A stretch of 64,000 bases of DNA from Krasilnikovozyma curviuscula (Eukaryota > Basidiomycota > Tremellomycetes > Cystofilobasidiales > Mrakiaceae). Positions 11,991 to 23,534 of the stretch are shown piece after piece. The notes beneath the pieces were generated by a model. The model was not told the DNA's origin. It ran no database searches and saw nothing but the letters and a program-made list of their open reading frames with translations. Location of the stretch: assembly GCA_014825775.1 (NCBI GenBank), contig MVAQ01000021.1:62001-126000 (forward strand), written 5' to 3'. A program made the translations under genes and the position numbers. Every line of letters begins with the position of its first letter. Positions within the stretch are counted from its first letter, which is position 1.

Positions 11991-13406
11991 ATGGGAAGGG
12001 TGATGGGGATGGTGCTGCCTCCTCCTACAAGACACATCATACTGGTAGGAATGGGAAATCTGCCGTATCAAGGTAAGCTATCGTTTCATCAGAACCAAAA
12101 TTCTCTTTTCAAAAGCTGAAACCAGCTCTTGCTCCCATACCGCTGCTCTTTCATTCGATTCACTTCAGATACCAGGCATTCTTTAGGAAATGCAATAGCA
12201 GATGCCCTAGTCCAGAAATGGAGGCTGGAGTGGAAGCCAGATCGGCATAGGAAGTGCATCCGAGCAGACGGCGAAATTTCTTATTTCCCAAGGTTGTTCA
12301 CCGCTGACGAGGAAGAAAGGCTGAAGGTAGACGAGAGACACTTTAATGATGTGTTGGAAGGGAAGGAATTGAAAAGACAAAAGTCTATTTTGAAGGTTAC
12401 TGTGTTGAAACCAAGTGAGTCTGTGGATTTTAGTACGGTTGCGGCGATGTAGGGTGTCACAATACAAGAGAAACGGTGGCTGATCCACTTTGATCTGTGA
12501 CTGTTATCAGCTTCCCCAATGAATCTAATGGCTGAAGCCCTTGGCCCCATTCTATCACAGCTCCCACTGCCGCGGTCGACATTTCTCTCACCGCTCACTC
12601 ATCCACCAGAAGCGTACTGTTCACCTCTGAATCCACTAGCTCCAGATCCAATTTTAGCAGGCCAACGTTCAGGAAAAAATCGGAAAACCTTCACTCCTTC
12701 GAAATACGAAATATACTCAAACTCGACTGGCCAAATGACATTTCCTTCAATAACTTCAACGAAACAAGAACCGGATATCTTGGTCCTTCAACCGCCGTTG
12801 GAGATTCAGGAAAGAACTTTGGCTCTGATACACGATGACTTCAACTTGGATTACTTTACCCATCAGCTTGCGCTTGGCGGAGGAGCCAAAGGCCACAATG
12901 GGGTTAAGAGCGCTGTTGGCCAAGTTGGACATACTCGGATGGAAGGAGTCTGGAGAATCAAGATTGGAGCAGGACGACCTGGAGATGTACGTTTACCTCT
13001 CGTTATCCCCCCATTGAGGTCCAACCCAAGATGTTGATCATTCGCCTTTGCGTCTGGACTGTAGGAGAATAAAGACATGTCAGACGCTAAGTGGGCTCTA
13101 GAACGACTACAAACTGATAAAATCAAGTACTGGAAACCTAATGATGTTGGTATGATGTACCTCATGCCTGATATTATGAGGATGGTTGAAGGTCGCTACC
13201 CGCTAACGTGCGCTTTCCCGGACAAGAAGCTTGCGGCGAGGGCGAAGGATGAAATGGATATGATGCGGAGAAAGAAGAAGGTCGATGACGAGCGAGCATT
13301 ATTGGAGAGGCGATTAAAGAAAGGCAGGATAGAGGAAGATCTTGCGGAAGAGGTGAAGGAAGATAACGAAGAAGAAGAAGAAAAGATTGGACACGTTCTC
13401 AGGTAA
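11991..13406 (+). CDS. PTH1: Peptidyl-tRNA hydrolase, bacterial/mitochondrial type
   Basis: The enzyme cleaves the ester bond of peptidyl-tRNAs released prematurely from ribosomes; the PTH1 type usually acts in mitochondria. Four exons: 11991-12072, 12169-12414, 12511-12986, 13065-13406, all phase-consistent. Catalytic elements appear in order: GMGNLPY near residue 20 (substrate Asn), TRHSLG (catalytic His, its codons beginning exon 2), MNLMA (conserved Asn), LIHDDFNLD (Asp), GHNGVKS and RIKIGAGRP. The product is about 381 residues, roughly twice the bacterial length. There is an insertion between the His motif and the MN motif, a Pro/Ser-rich insertion after MN, and a charged tail of about 70 residues with Lys/Arg then Glu runs. 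The tail is likely a helix or coiled coil. Start chosen because the LVGMGN strand begins 18 residues in; the next Mets (residues 5 and 7) are also possible. Confidence 0.88.
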
Positions 13407-13594
13407 CAAATCCTAAACATAGCATCGCATAGCATTTGTCATTTGAGTGTTGTTTTAGTAGTTCATTTCACCTTTCCTCGGAAAAATTCGTGGAAGAAGG
13501 CGCGTTGTCGTCAAAGCAATTTAAGGAGTCGTGAATTCGTTTCTCGTCTATCTTCTAATCTCTATCTCTAATTGTAATAAATATGATGCGACAT

Positions 13595-13640
13595 TGCTGG
13601 AATGCTGCTGGAGTGCTGAATGATTGCTGAATGATTGCTG
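13595..13640. repeat. Short tandem repeat in a 3' flank
   Basis: Imperfect copies of an 11-nt unit (TGATTGCTGAA) near 13619-13641, preceded by related GCTGGAATGCTGCTGGAGTGCTGAA. They lie between the convergent ends of PTH1 and the ThrE-family gene. Probably a neutral microsatellite. Confidence 0.5.
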
Positions 13641-13659
13641 AAAGCTCGAAGATATAGGT

Positions 13660-16600
13660 TTAGTAAGTGAAGTAGGCGCCCCGTTTTTTGGCCCCTGAGT
13701 AAGTGAGAGTTGAGGCGACAAACATGCCCATCTTCAAATGAAACAAAGTAACATAAATTGTCAGAAAGGACTAAAATGTAGAATTTGAGGGATGTTAACT
13801 CACGGTGATTCCCAATGCCACTTGAAGTTGCCTCAAACTAATCTCAGTCCCGACTTCGAAAGACGTCACAGAGCTACCTGAGGTGCTGCTGATAGCCAGG
13901 CCACCCGCTGCAGCTAGTGAGTTAGGAACGATTAACAGCATAGCTGCTGTTTGAGCTGTGTAGGCTGTTCCTCGAGCGATTCTCGAGTAGAGATTGCCCA
14001 TGAGCCCAACAGCACAAGCTGCAATGGCTGCCAGCACTTCGGGATGATCGGTAATATACAAAGATGAAACGTAATAGCTGTGGAAAAAGTCACGTCAGTT
14101 GCTGATCTGATTATACTGACGATGTATGGACATACAGCGCATAAGAGACGCAGGATATGGTCATTGAAGCTATAGCGTCTTTGGAACGTAGCTTCGCATT
14201 GGTCCACATCATTAAAGCTAATGCAAAGCCTGGAGTGATGATGAAAAGCCACCAGGGGCTAATGGCGCTGTTCCACCAAGGATCGGTGGCAGATCTCGGA
14301 CAAAGCACCGTTCCAGAAACAGCCGAGTCGGTTGTATTCATAAACGTGAATGTTCCGCTGGTAAAAGGATTAGATATAGAACGATCCGTACTATTGAATG
14401 TTCCAGAGAGCGTCGTGGAAGTTTCACTGGAAGCAGCTGCAGCAGGATCCATCGAGTTGAAGAGAGCTGAACCAAGTGAAATTCCGATCCCCAGGAATAC
14501 TGAAAGAGCAATTCCATACATGACTAATAGAAGAGAAGAGTAACGTTAAAGCAAGTCTGTCAAATAGGTCAAAGCGAAGGACTTACGACGAATGGAACCA
14601 GGAATCACACTACGACAGGCAACTTCTAGTGCACCGGTACATATCACATAACCAGGAAGTATCATTACAATTGCAGCTGAAGCGAGACTCTGGTAGCAGA
14701 AGATACCAGAAGCGCTCAGCGCTTTGGCGCAGAAACTCGTGAGAAATGCCATTGCAATCTGTTGAAATAAGTCCGATTAATGAAAGAAATGACGGAACCT
14801 CAGCCCAATTTTAAACTCACCTCAAACCCGTTTAGAAGAAGAGGATTCTTCTGTGCTAACAATTGGCAGGCTCCCATCATACAACCCAACCAAAAGCTCA
14901 TGCACATGTCGACCAGTGAACCCTTGAAAGCCAAAGAAGAAGCGAAGAAACTACAAAACTGACAAAAACAAAATGAAGGAAAAAAAGGTTAGAAGTCTCT
15001 TCAACATTTAGTTACGTGGATATACTCACTCCTAAAACCAGGATTCTCATCCACCATGGCTGTTTGTTATTGCGACTAGTGATCTCTGCGAGATCGAGAG
15101 ACCCTTCCGAAGCAGAGATGACATCGTGCATAACCTGTCGGACCTGCGAAGGCGAGAAGAAAAAAAAAACAGCCCCAGTCAATGGAAAAAATACTGCAGT
15201 GGCAGTGAAAGGATGAAGACTCACCACACGATGGACGTCTGTCAGCTTTTCGACATCCAGAGAGCCAACAGCTCGCAAGAAAGCAGTTTCAGAAGTCGAA
15301 AACTGAGGGTCATTGAAACAGAGAATCATGTTTCCGGGCAGATAAAGGAAATGAGCGTCGCAGTCTAGTACTCGAGCGGCAGATTCCATAACAGACTCAA
15401 TTCGGTGAGTCGGTGCACCAAAGATCATGAGAGCGTTGGCAAGTCGGACCAAAAAGTCCCGTGCTTCTGTGGGAGAACAGCGGTTATGAAGGATGAATAT
15501 TTCTTGTTGACGGCGTTCGCCTCGTTTGTTGCCAGAAATGTCCTCGAAGTTCTGAGCCTCGACGTCATAATCGTCATCGCCGTATGTTGGAGAGGGGACT
15601 CGAGTGATATCTTCAGCTATTGTGCGTGATAAGAAGTGTGTGAGCAAATAATATAGCAGCTCGATGTGAGAAACTACTAACCATCGTCATACTCTCCTTC
15701 GAATGCTTCAGGAGCAGCGCCTTCCGTTCTGACAATGTTATCAGCTTCCTCTGTATTCAGCTTCTTCCTCTCTCTGGACTTGGATCTTGAAGTTCTACCA
15801 TTGTTCTGAATATGACCCCCAGGCAAAGAGTATCGGCTCACTTTCCCATGTGGACCCTGCTTCTCGTCTCCATTCCAGTCTGCCAGACTCTTCATACCAG
15901 CACCATCGCGATAGTTCCATTTTGGAGCAATGGTAGAACAAATTGGAGATGCAACTGATGCAAGGGAGTTGGTGGTAGCAATCAGAGCTGCGATGGGATT
16001 AAGTGGGACTTTGCTAGACTCGGAGATGTCGTGGGTGCTGGAGAAATATCGCGTTTGAAGGGAAGTAGACTGGCTGGCTCGTTCTGAGGTGCTCGGAATG
16101 TAGGGCTGATTTGGATCCTGATTTGCTGCACGATGACGAGTTGCCCAATGGAGGTGATCTTTGGCGTGGTGGCGGGTGTCTGCGGATGGGACCAGCCAGG
16201 AGACACCGGTTGACAGTCTGTTGTGATGGCTCGAATGAGCTGCCGATTCAAGATCAGCATTTTTTATGGAGACTCCTTCGTGAATTGTGGTCGGCGGTTC
16301 GACTTCTCTGAGGTTTTGTTGGAAGGAATTCACGGAGGGGTTGTTGCGAGGGAAATAGCTGGACGAGTGTGAGGACGAATTCCTACTGAGATGTGAGAAC
16401 GAAGGACTTCTGCCTCTATCAGGTTCGTTGTGATCTGAAGAACTTCCAGATCGGTTTCTGCTGCTTCCCACGCGGCTGGACGAGCGAGTTACTCGAGAAT
16501 TGCCGCTGCTTGTCTCCAGGGAGTCAATAAGCTCTCTCAAGCCCATTCTAGGTCCCATACTCTCTGAATCTTGTCGAGTACCTCTTGAAGAACTGGTGTC

Positions 16601-16915
16601 TGTTCTTCTACTCCGAGGCTGAGAACCACTTGTCGAAGGCGCATGTAGGTGTGGCAATGCAGCCAGCAGTCCGCCGTGTATCCTGCTGATGTTGATGTCT
16701 TTGTCATAGTTGGAATCGAGATCTACAGTTGGAAGTGAGGAGTTGTGTCCAGCCGTATGAGAAGTGGATGAAGGGCGACGGAATGAATGCACTGGCTGGG
16801 GAGTCGCCGGCAAAGGAATGTCAGCTGGAGCGGGCGGTGAGCTTTTCTCATCCGTCATGGTTGTTGTTGAGCGTTGGAAGAGAAAGTTTGAGAGAGCTTG
16901 GAGGGTATGGACCAA
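13660..16915 (-). CDS. ThrE/Prm10-type membrane transporter (DUF1212)
   Basis: This family (ThrE plus ThrE_2 membrane halves) includes bacterial threonine/serine exporters and yeast Prm10; the fungal substrate is not established. Exon 1 (16915-15682) encodes about 410 residues of Ser/Arg-rich, probably disordered, cytoplasmic sequence. Exon 2 (15616-15225) carries the family signature: FLVRLANALMIFGAPTHRIE, then LYLPGNM. Exons from 15143 down to 13660 encode the membrane part: WWMRILVLG, a segment rich in Ala/Gly/Leu, LPGYVICTGALEVA, PWWLFIITPGFAL, and a C-terminal half with SRIARGTAY and IVPNSLAAAGG. The last exon ends at a TAA at 13660. The Met at residue 20 (MTDEKSS) could also start the protein. 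It is convergent with PTH1. Confidence 0.85.
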
Positions 16916-17811
16916 GATGGCTATCGAGCTGCAGTCACTTTCCGGGAGAAAATATGCATGGCAGGGGTGTCAATCGTCATCACTTCAGAGCGGTTCAGAT
17001 GTCTATTTCGACTGGGACCTTTGGAGCGAGCCCAGCTGTGCAAGTACAACTACTGAGAACGAGCAGCGGTTGGAGACCAGGACTCCATAGGTGCAAGGGG
17101 AGGAAATTTGAGGAAATTTAGGGAGCCATGACGCGCGAGTATTTGGAGCCGCAGCTTATTCGGAGACCCCAGGAGCATATGTCCCACGCTCTAGGGGCAT
17201 CCATAATGAAATGCTAAAACACGCTACAGGTTAGTGATGTGTACTGTCTATAATGCGCCCTATATCAGTAGCTAATAGTGGCCTCGAATAGGGTGCGAGG
17301 TACCCGGTAGCCGCTGTGTCGAGGAATCGAAGTAGCGGTGGGGATGCGCTACAAAGGTGTGTTCAAGGTGACGGTGTTACAGGTGACGCTTTCTCTGTGC
17401 ACAGTATAAGTGTCTGGTAAATGATGGCAGCAATGAGGGGCATAGGATGCAGCGAACCGTCATAGCGTCGTTGTGAAAGCTGCCCAGGCATGCAGGCACC
17501 ATCTCGTTATTGTGAACTAACTGAGACCAGGAAGCAGCACTAACGGGTGCTTCTTTAGTCTGGCGGGAGGAGGTCGAGGGACTTAGAGTTTGTGAATAAT
17601 GATATTTATTGCAGGTGATAGTGCTACAATGGTAATTCCGCGTTGATGCACATCCCACGGTTAATGAAATTAATGGCGCGAATAGATCTCTGTTAGCGCA
17701 ATAATGAATTGGCGATGTGAACGTTGAAATCAGAAACCACATTGTCGATTTCGTGGGAAATGGAGAACCAAACATCGAAACACGGACCTGAGAATGATTC
17801 GCTTCGGCCCT
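16916..17811. other. Intergenic region, promoter of the ThrE-family gene
   Basis: About 900 nt upstream of the minus-strand ThrE-family gene and downstream of the minus-strand F-box-like gene. The open frame at 17377-17775 (minus) is Ser/Thr/Cys-rich without a domain. No tRNA or other RNA gene seen. Confidence 0.45.
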
Positions 17812-18818
17812 CTACAGGAACTCACTGTACCATATTTCTTCATCTTCCTCCTTCTCCTCAAACAATATCCTACACAGAATCCCTCCATGCTTCTTCAAAT
17901 TCTCCTCCGCAATCGCCTTGACCGCGGCGATACCACCCGTCACAACGACGAACGTTAAAGAGCAACTTTGTGTTCGTCTCTTGAAAGGCTTCGACGCAGC
18001 CACCCACTGCCAGATAAGTTGAGTATTGTGCAAGTAGGTAGTGTCATTGAGAATGATGCGGATGTGTGGAATTTGACAAAGTTGCTGGAAAGTGAATTGA
18101 GTTCTGAGTAGCTGCGAATTGCCTTGCAATTGTATTGATCGGAGATGTTGGAAAAGTTCATGGCGAATCAAGTGATCATTGAATAAGAATCTTGATGAGC
18201 CGTTGAGACAGATGAGTTTCTGCGGTTTGACTGAGCCGAGAAATCGTTTCACTTCAGCTTCGCCCCTACGAGTGGTGCTGATGTTGGTGAGTTCAATCGT
18301 GTTAAGGCTGGGGAGATAGTTCTGAAATGTTCTTGAATCATCTCCCAGAGTCATTTGAATATGGTGACCTCGTTCTTCTTCCTTGAAGATGGAGAGGTCC
18401 TCGATGCTAAGGTGCTGAACCTTTCGCAAATTGTCTAAAACCCGTCCACGATATTTTGAATCGACCTGATCACCACCAACTAGTCCTACACTACAGCCTG
18501 CTGCTAATCTCCATAACCTGTCCAACGCTTCCAGTCCAGCTCTGCTCCTGATGTTGACCCGCAAGTACAAAACCTCCTCTGCAAAGCTTTTGAAGAGTTG
18601 ACTGACCAACAGCAGAGAAACGCTACCAGCGTGAGACGGGTTGACACAGTACTGGAAGATCTCAGAAAGGATTTCGGAGGGGAAGTCGTCAAAGGATTTG
18701 GGAAGAAGGGACGTGGGCAGCTATTGGGAGGACAGAATCAACCCCAAGAAGGTGTTAGACCACCCAAATTGAACCGTTTCTAATTATGTTATCATTAACT
18801 TGCCTGATGAGCATTCAT
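17812..18818 (-). CDS. F-box-like protein
   Basis: A long open frame from about 18718 to 17812 encodes an N-terminal F-box-like helix pair (DFPSEILSEIFQYCVNP ... LLLVSQLFKSFAEEVLY), then about 240 residues without further motif. The pattern (Pro, Glu-Ile-Leu, then VS..F/W) is that of F-box proteins, which present substrates to SCF ubiquitin ligases. The open frame begins directly after an in-frame stop and an AATAG acceptor at 18724, so an upstream exon is needed. The best candidate is ATGAATGCTCATCAG at 18818, followed by GCAAGT, a textbook GC-AG donor. This gives a five-residue first exon. A partner of similar architecture lies at 21812. Confidence 0.6.
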
Positions 18819-19040
18819 GAAAGACTGCACAACAGCACGGTGGCAGAAAGTCTGGATTGATTGCTGTGGATAGACGCTTCAACGAGGTAAGACGCGTCAC
18901 GACACTGATTTATGAGGCATATCCTTTAGGTTTTACCACACAGATTTAGGTCATGAAGACAAAAGTAGATGCAAGGAAGACTGTATAGATTACTGAAACT
19001 AATGGGAAAGCTGTTTCTATTGTACCAGTCTAAGGTCGGT

Positions 19041-20478
19041 CTATTTTCTGTTCGTCTGTTCTATTGCCTAACAAAAAAAAAAAAAAAAGAAAAAGCAGGC
19101 ACACAGTCAGCATAGGCAAACAAAAGAATCTAAAATTAAATTAAAGTAAGAGAAAGTTCACCTTGATACTACAATACATCGCCTCGAGACTAGGCACCTT
19201 CAAACCTAATCGCTTTGCTTCCTGTATCGGTATTCCCAATATACTCTCCACTTCTGTCGGTCGTTTATTACTTAAATCAGCTTCCATCGACGTGTGAAGC
19301 CCTAAAACGGCTGCTTTCACTCGTGCGACGAGGACGTCTACCTCGTTTTCTGGTATCTTGTGACCGAGAGTGCGACCAACAAGAGAAATTTCTTCCACTG
19401 GAGATTGAAAAAAGGAGTCGATTAGACCTGTTTGGTACGAGATCAAGAAGAAGTCAACTTACTGAGTGACCTGATCAAATCAATATTAGATGGATGGGCG
19501 TCAATAAACTCTTTGGTGTTGCAGCGTCCTATCGCAGTCGTTGGGTTACTAGAAATAGAAAAAAACCGAAGAGATTAATTAGAGAGAGGTTCAATCAGTA
19601 ACTAAAGAGCGACAAAGAATTGCAAAACTGAAGGTAAGTATCGTGCCGCCGACGAGCACTCACAGTCCCGCATTCCAAATCAGCTTTTTCCACCTCTCGG
19701 TCATCATATCCTCCTTCAGCTCCGACTGTATACCACCCTTGGTGAAAATGTCCTCCAATACCCGACATGCTGCCAGTTCTTGTTCAATTGTTTTTCCTTC
19801 GGCAGGTTCTGTTGTTGAGGATGGCCCATGTTGCATACACGGAACAGGAAGATATCGATGGAGCACTGAACGACCAGACTTGTCTGAAGGATCTATACCT
19901 GATCCCAAGTACGTGACCGATGTGAGAATGGAGTTGCTCGGAAACTAGGGCAGCGCAAGAGGCTTCGAATTCAGTAACCTACCTCGCGTTTCTTATGAAA
20001 ATAAAATATTGTACTGACTGCAGCTCTAAGAGGTGCTTCTCCACCCACACCGTTGGACAGCAACAAGACGTTGGTCTTTGAAGGTGTGACGGCAGCGCTG
20101 ATTAGGTCCTGTAGCTCTGGTTTTGTACCCAAAAGAGCCTTTGAAGTACAGACAACATAATCGAATCCAGTAGAGTGAGCTTGAGAAGCTTCCTGACAGC
20201 TCTTGAAGACGCCTCCGTTGAATTTGAAGCTGGGATTCGATGGCAATGTGGTGCTGGAAATGAAGTTGAGTCCTGAGGTCTTCAAAGCTTGGTAGTTGGA
20301 CCGAGCTACGACTGAGACTGTTGCTCCTCCTCTTTGGAAGATGTAGGCATAGCTAGAGCCTAAATGGGCGGAGGTTCAGAAAGAAATGTCATGAAGTCAG
20401 CTACGAAGTGGAAGGACTAAACCAATGACCATCGACGTCACCTATAGCACCCAGCCCAAAGACCAAAATCTTTGGCAT
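19041..20478 (-). CDS. Ketopantoate-reductase-like (ApbA/PanE) dehydrogenase
   Basis: Family members reduce 2-dehydropantoate to pantoate with NADPH in pantothenate/CoA synthesis. Fungi carry several paralogues, so the substrate here is not certain. Exons: 20478-20442, 20359-20019, 19944-19664, 19548-19463, 19397-19162, 19067-19041, all in phase. The N-terminus has the Rossmann motif FGLGAIG (split by intron 1) and then TVSVVARSNY. The middle has LLLSNGVGGEAPLR and TSVTYLG. The catalytic region reads RWKKLIWNAGLNPTTAIG, with the family Lys and the NPxTA motif. The C-terminal substrate-binding stretch is RPTEVESILG then GLKVPSLEAMY. The last exon (CSIK joined to AIEQTNRK) is chosen because it matches the usual C-terminus; reading through would stop at 19141. 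The short first exon starts directly at the Rossmann strand. Confidence 0.87.
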
Positions 20479-21811
20479 GCTTCACTACTTCTTTCAGCTT
20501 TCGCACTGCTCGGGTGTGATTGTTGACGTAAGGTCTGCGTTTCAGAAAACTCACGATTCTGCTCGCATTTCCCATGTGCTTCGCAATGTTCTTATAGGCT
20601 GCTATGAACACTCACTTGCTTTCGTGAAGGACGTAAAGTGAAAGAACTGGAACCGTCATTTTATCGAAAGTCGTGGTTCTGTCCCAAGCCGTCGTTTCTT
20701 CGTTACTCCGACGCTGCTCTCTCTTGCTGCACTTCTGAGCTCCGTTTTCTCCCCTTGTAATGCGTACATTGCTAGTTCAAGATATATCGATGATAGTGTA
20801 TTAGAAATGTTGAAGAATGAATCAAGGAAACAATGACAAGTGCATTCTCTTTGTTCTAACAAGCGATCTTGTTCAACTTCGGAACTTCGGATGGAGACTG
20901 GTCAACCGACAAAAATATCCATGTATCTCCCTAGCTTCCATATCACATAACATTAATTCAATTATGCCTTGAAGCCCAAATTCAAGGCACTTCAAATGTG
21001 GATAGGATTCATGGATATGGGAGACCCTGCGGGGGCCTGAGTGGACCTAACAGTTACTCCGCCGTCGCAAGTGCTGCTGTACCAGCTCCAATTCGTTTAT
21101 GATTTCAACTAGCACACCCCAAACTGGCCAGGCAGAGCAGGTCTATGCGTTCGGGTCATGATTTCTCTCAGAATGAAAAATCCATATGAATGTCAAAGGA
21201 AATCTTAGCCGCTGATTTATGTGGCAGCTCAGGTCGCCTCAGACGACGTCGGCTATTCCTGAGGCCACTTGAGAAAATCGGGTTTTACAATTGTGAGTCT
21301 GCGCTTAATATTCGCTTCTTTTTCTTCCATTCTGATAGCTCCCAATTTATGCGGTGTTTAGCAAGTAGAGTGTGCTGGGAACGTTCCCCACTTCGTTTCA
21401 ACGGCTTTCGCTTTCTTTGTTCCTTATTTCTACTCGTAAGTCACATTTATGGAATGTAGTGCTTTAGAACTACAGACTAATATCAAGATATCCCTGTAAA
21501 ATAAATTGGTAGAATCTTGTGTTGGTCCTTGTTGCTGGTATCAGTTTACTCGCTGCAGTGAAGATTGCTTTCAGTGCGTTTCCTCACATCTCAATTCAAA
21601 CTACAGGTCTTAGTATCCTTTGAATTTTTTGTAACTAGTCGTTTCACTCGCGTGCTGTGGTACAGATTTCCGCTGGTTCTGTGCGGGACACAAATCCTTT
21701 GACAGTCAGAGCCGGGTATCGTGAATTTTTTTATTTTATTTTTTTTTCTCTACAATCATTTCCAAAGCCGTGCTGAAATCCACCCGCTCGTAGTTATGCT
21801 ACTGAACGTCG
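20479..21811. other. Intergenic region between divergent genes
   Basis: About 1.3 kb separating the minus-strand PanE-like gene from the plus-strand F-box-like gene. Apart from the inverted repeat at 20915-21018 and a T-rich run near 21725-21750, I see no gene. The open frame at 21190-21459 is not protein-like. Confidence 0.5.
20915..21018. repeat. Imperfect nested inverted repeat
   Basis: Outer arms ATATCCATG (20915-20923) and CATGGATAT (21010-21018) are exact reverse complements. At the centre a 9-bp stem (20965-20973 with 20981-20989, core GCCTTGAA/TTCAAGGC) encloses a 7-nt loop. The intervening arms match only loosely. It may be a hairpin, a degraded MITE-like element, or chance. Confidence 0.4.
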
Positions 21812-22759
21812 ATGAAGTTGATTGAGCTGAGAACACAGCTCAACATCATCTCACTACTCAATAATCGCACAGATCGATCGACAGAATTAAAGCTACCACC
21901 AGAACTTTCAACAGAAATACTTCGATATGTGGTTCACCCCTGCACCAAATCAGGTCTCGCAGTGCTGTCGGTGTGTCGAGCGACAAGGGAGCTGGGAAGA
22001 CAACTGTACTTCACCGAAATACGATTGTCGACGTATGAAGCTCAGCTCGCCTTTATCAATCTACTAAAACGGCGAGAAAACGAAGTCCGTAAAGATCTCA
22101 GCTTTATACATACCATTCATCTCAAATTGGAACCTTTGACCGACTTCTCAGACCCGCTATTCAATTTCACCATCTCCAAGAGCATCAAGCTCAACTGCCC
22201 ATTGTCTACGCTTCTTCCTCGGTTCCAATATCTCAACATACGAGAAGAATTCCCACTCGCATCTCCCCATCTCTCTCGAACTAAAGGTCTCCTCCTCATC
22301 CTCAGCTCTGTCGCCAAAGCTGTCGGTTGGTATGGTAAATCGGTCGAGCACCGTCTGAGGGAAGAAGACAATCCCTGGGTGCGGAAACACTTGGGGAGCA
22401 GCCGTGTTAAAACTCTCGTTCTCTCCTCCACAGCCTTTCACTGGTACTCCAACGACATCCCACTCCTCTTCAAGCGGCCTGTCGACCAGATCCACCTCTT
22501 TATTGCAGACGGCGTCAACGGCGACTTTCGAAGAACTATTCACTCGTTGGCTCGGATCAGAGAGCTAGACTACGCTAGAAATGTGACACTGTACGGTACA
22601 GCTAGTCGGATAGAAAGACTTCGTTGTCGAATAGAGTCCATGTCAGAGAAGGACAAGATGGATCTGGCGAGATTCGAAGTCATGGTTTATGATGGTGAAG
22701 AGAATAAATTTAATAACAAAATGAAACTGGTAAATGGGATAATTTCTTTAGTTGTTTAG
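21812..22759 (+). CDS. F-box-like protein, single exon
   Basis: A 315-residue intronless frame, unusual in this intron-rich window. The N-terminus has LPPELSTEILRYVV then LAVLSVCRATRELGRQLYFTEI, an F-box-like pair of helices followed by the typical transition to a variable body. No leucine-rich repeats or WD repeats are obvious. The C-terminal part contains an arginine-rich helix (IERLRCRIESMSEKDKMDLA). It resembles the gene at 17812-18818 in layout and may be a distant paralogue. The intronless state might indicate an origin by retroposition or simple intron loss; there is no poly-A tract or target-site duplication that I can see. Confidence 0.6.
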   Translation: MKLIELRTQLNIISLLNNRTDRSTELKLPPELSTEILRYVVHPCTKSGLAVLSVCRATRELGRQLYFTEIRLSTYEAQLAFINLLKRRENEVRKDLSFIHTIHLKLEPLTDFSDPLFNFTISKSIKLNCPLSTLLPRFQYLNIREEFPLASPHLSRTKGLLLILSSVAKAVGWYGKSVEHRLREEDNPWVRKHLGSSRVKTLVLSSTAFHWYSNDIPLLFKRPVDQIHLFIADGVNGDFRRTIHSLARIRELDYARNVTLYGTASRIERLRCRIESMSEKDKMDLARFEVMVYDGEENKFNNKMKLVNGIISLVV

Positions 22760-23534
22760 GGGAAACTGTGGAATCGGGAGTGGCCACATGGCGCTTAATA
22801 GCTGTGACCTGTTTTCCAAAGCTCTTTCAATTAATCGAATATGCCTTAGTCTAAGTAGAACTCAAAGCCAGCTTTCCATTAGTTATACGTTAATGTTTTG
22901 GTGGCTGCGTAGTATAGAAGCCTGTGGGTTATAATGCAGCCTTATGTTTTTTGAGATGGTACTTTGACAGATCACCAGCCATTTTTTGGAGGAAAACTGA
23001 GCGAAACCAATGTAGATCAATGAAAGTAGCATAATCACACCTTGACAGAAATGAGATAATTGAGGGTGGATACTGTTGCAACCGAGTGAACGAAACAGCT
23101 TCCTGCAATGTTGGAGGAAGGGTTATCCAGATACCAATCAGCAGGTAGATGCACGGGGACGACATGGTCATTTTTTCATCCTGAAACTCAATCAAGTGAG
23201 TGAAAAGGGTGCTCTTGCACCTTCATCGAATGAAAGTCATCTAAGACGAACGTCCTACACCGAGCATGGACTTCATCCAACGAATGTCTCGTCATGAAAT
23301 CTAGGCTAGATGCAAAAATGATCTGTCGGCCACACATTTTGTACTCGAGAAACTTCTGTATGGTTATGAGCTCTTATGAAGATGAACAGAACCAAGATTC
23401 GATCAGACCAAGAAGAAACTAACTACATACGAAGTGGGCTTAGGAAGCGACTACGTTTGCAAGACGACATATTACAACTTCAGCGAACTCTAGGAAGTCG
23501 ACAACAGTTACTCTATAAATTTGAATTATAATTT
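22760..23534. other. Intergenic region
   Basis: About 775 nt between convergent 3' ends of the F-box-like gene and the amino-acid transporter. Open frames at 22929-23195 and 23076-23297 overlap on opposite strands and have no recognisable features. Confidence 0.45.

Noticed and set aside
17281..17370. Possible tRNA gene (GTCGAGGAATCGAAG-like segment)
   Set aside because: No acceptor stem pairing, no A-box/B-box pair at proper spacing, and no cloverleaf could be drawn.
19073..19096. Poly-A run as evidence of a retroposed gene
   Set aside because: It lies inside the predicted last intron of the minus-strand PanE-like gene, where on that strand it is the polypyrimidine tract before the acceptor.
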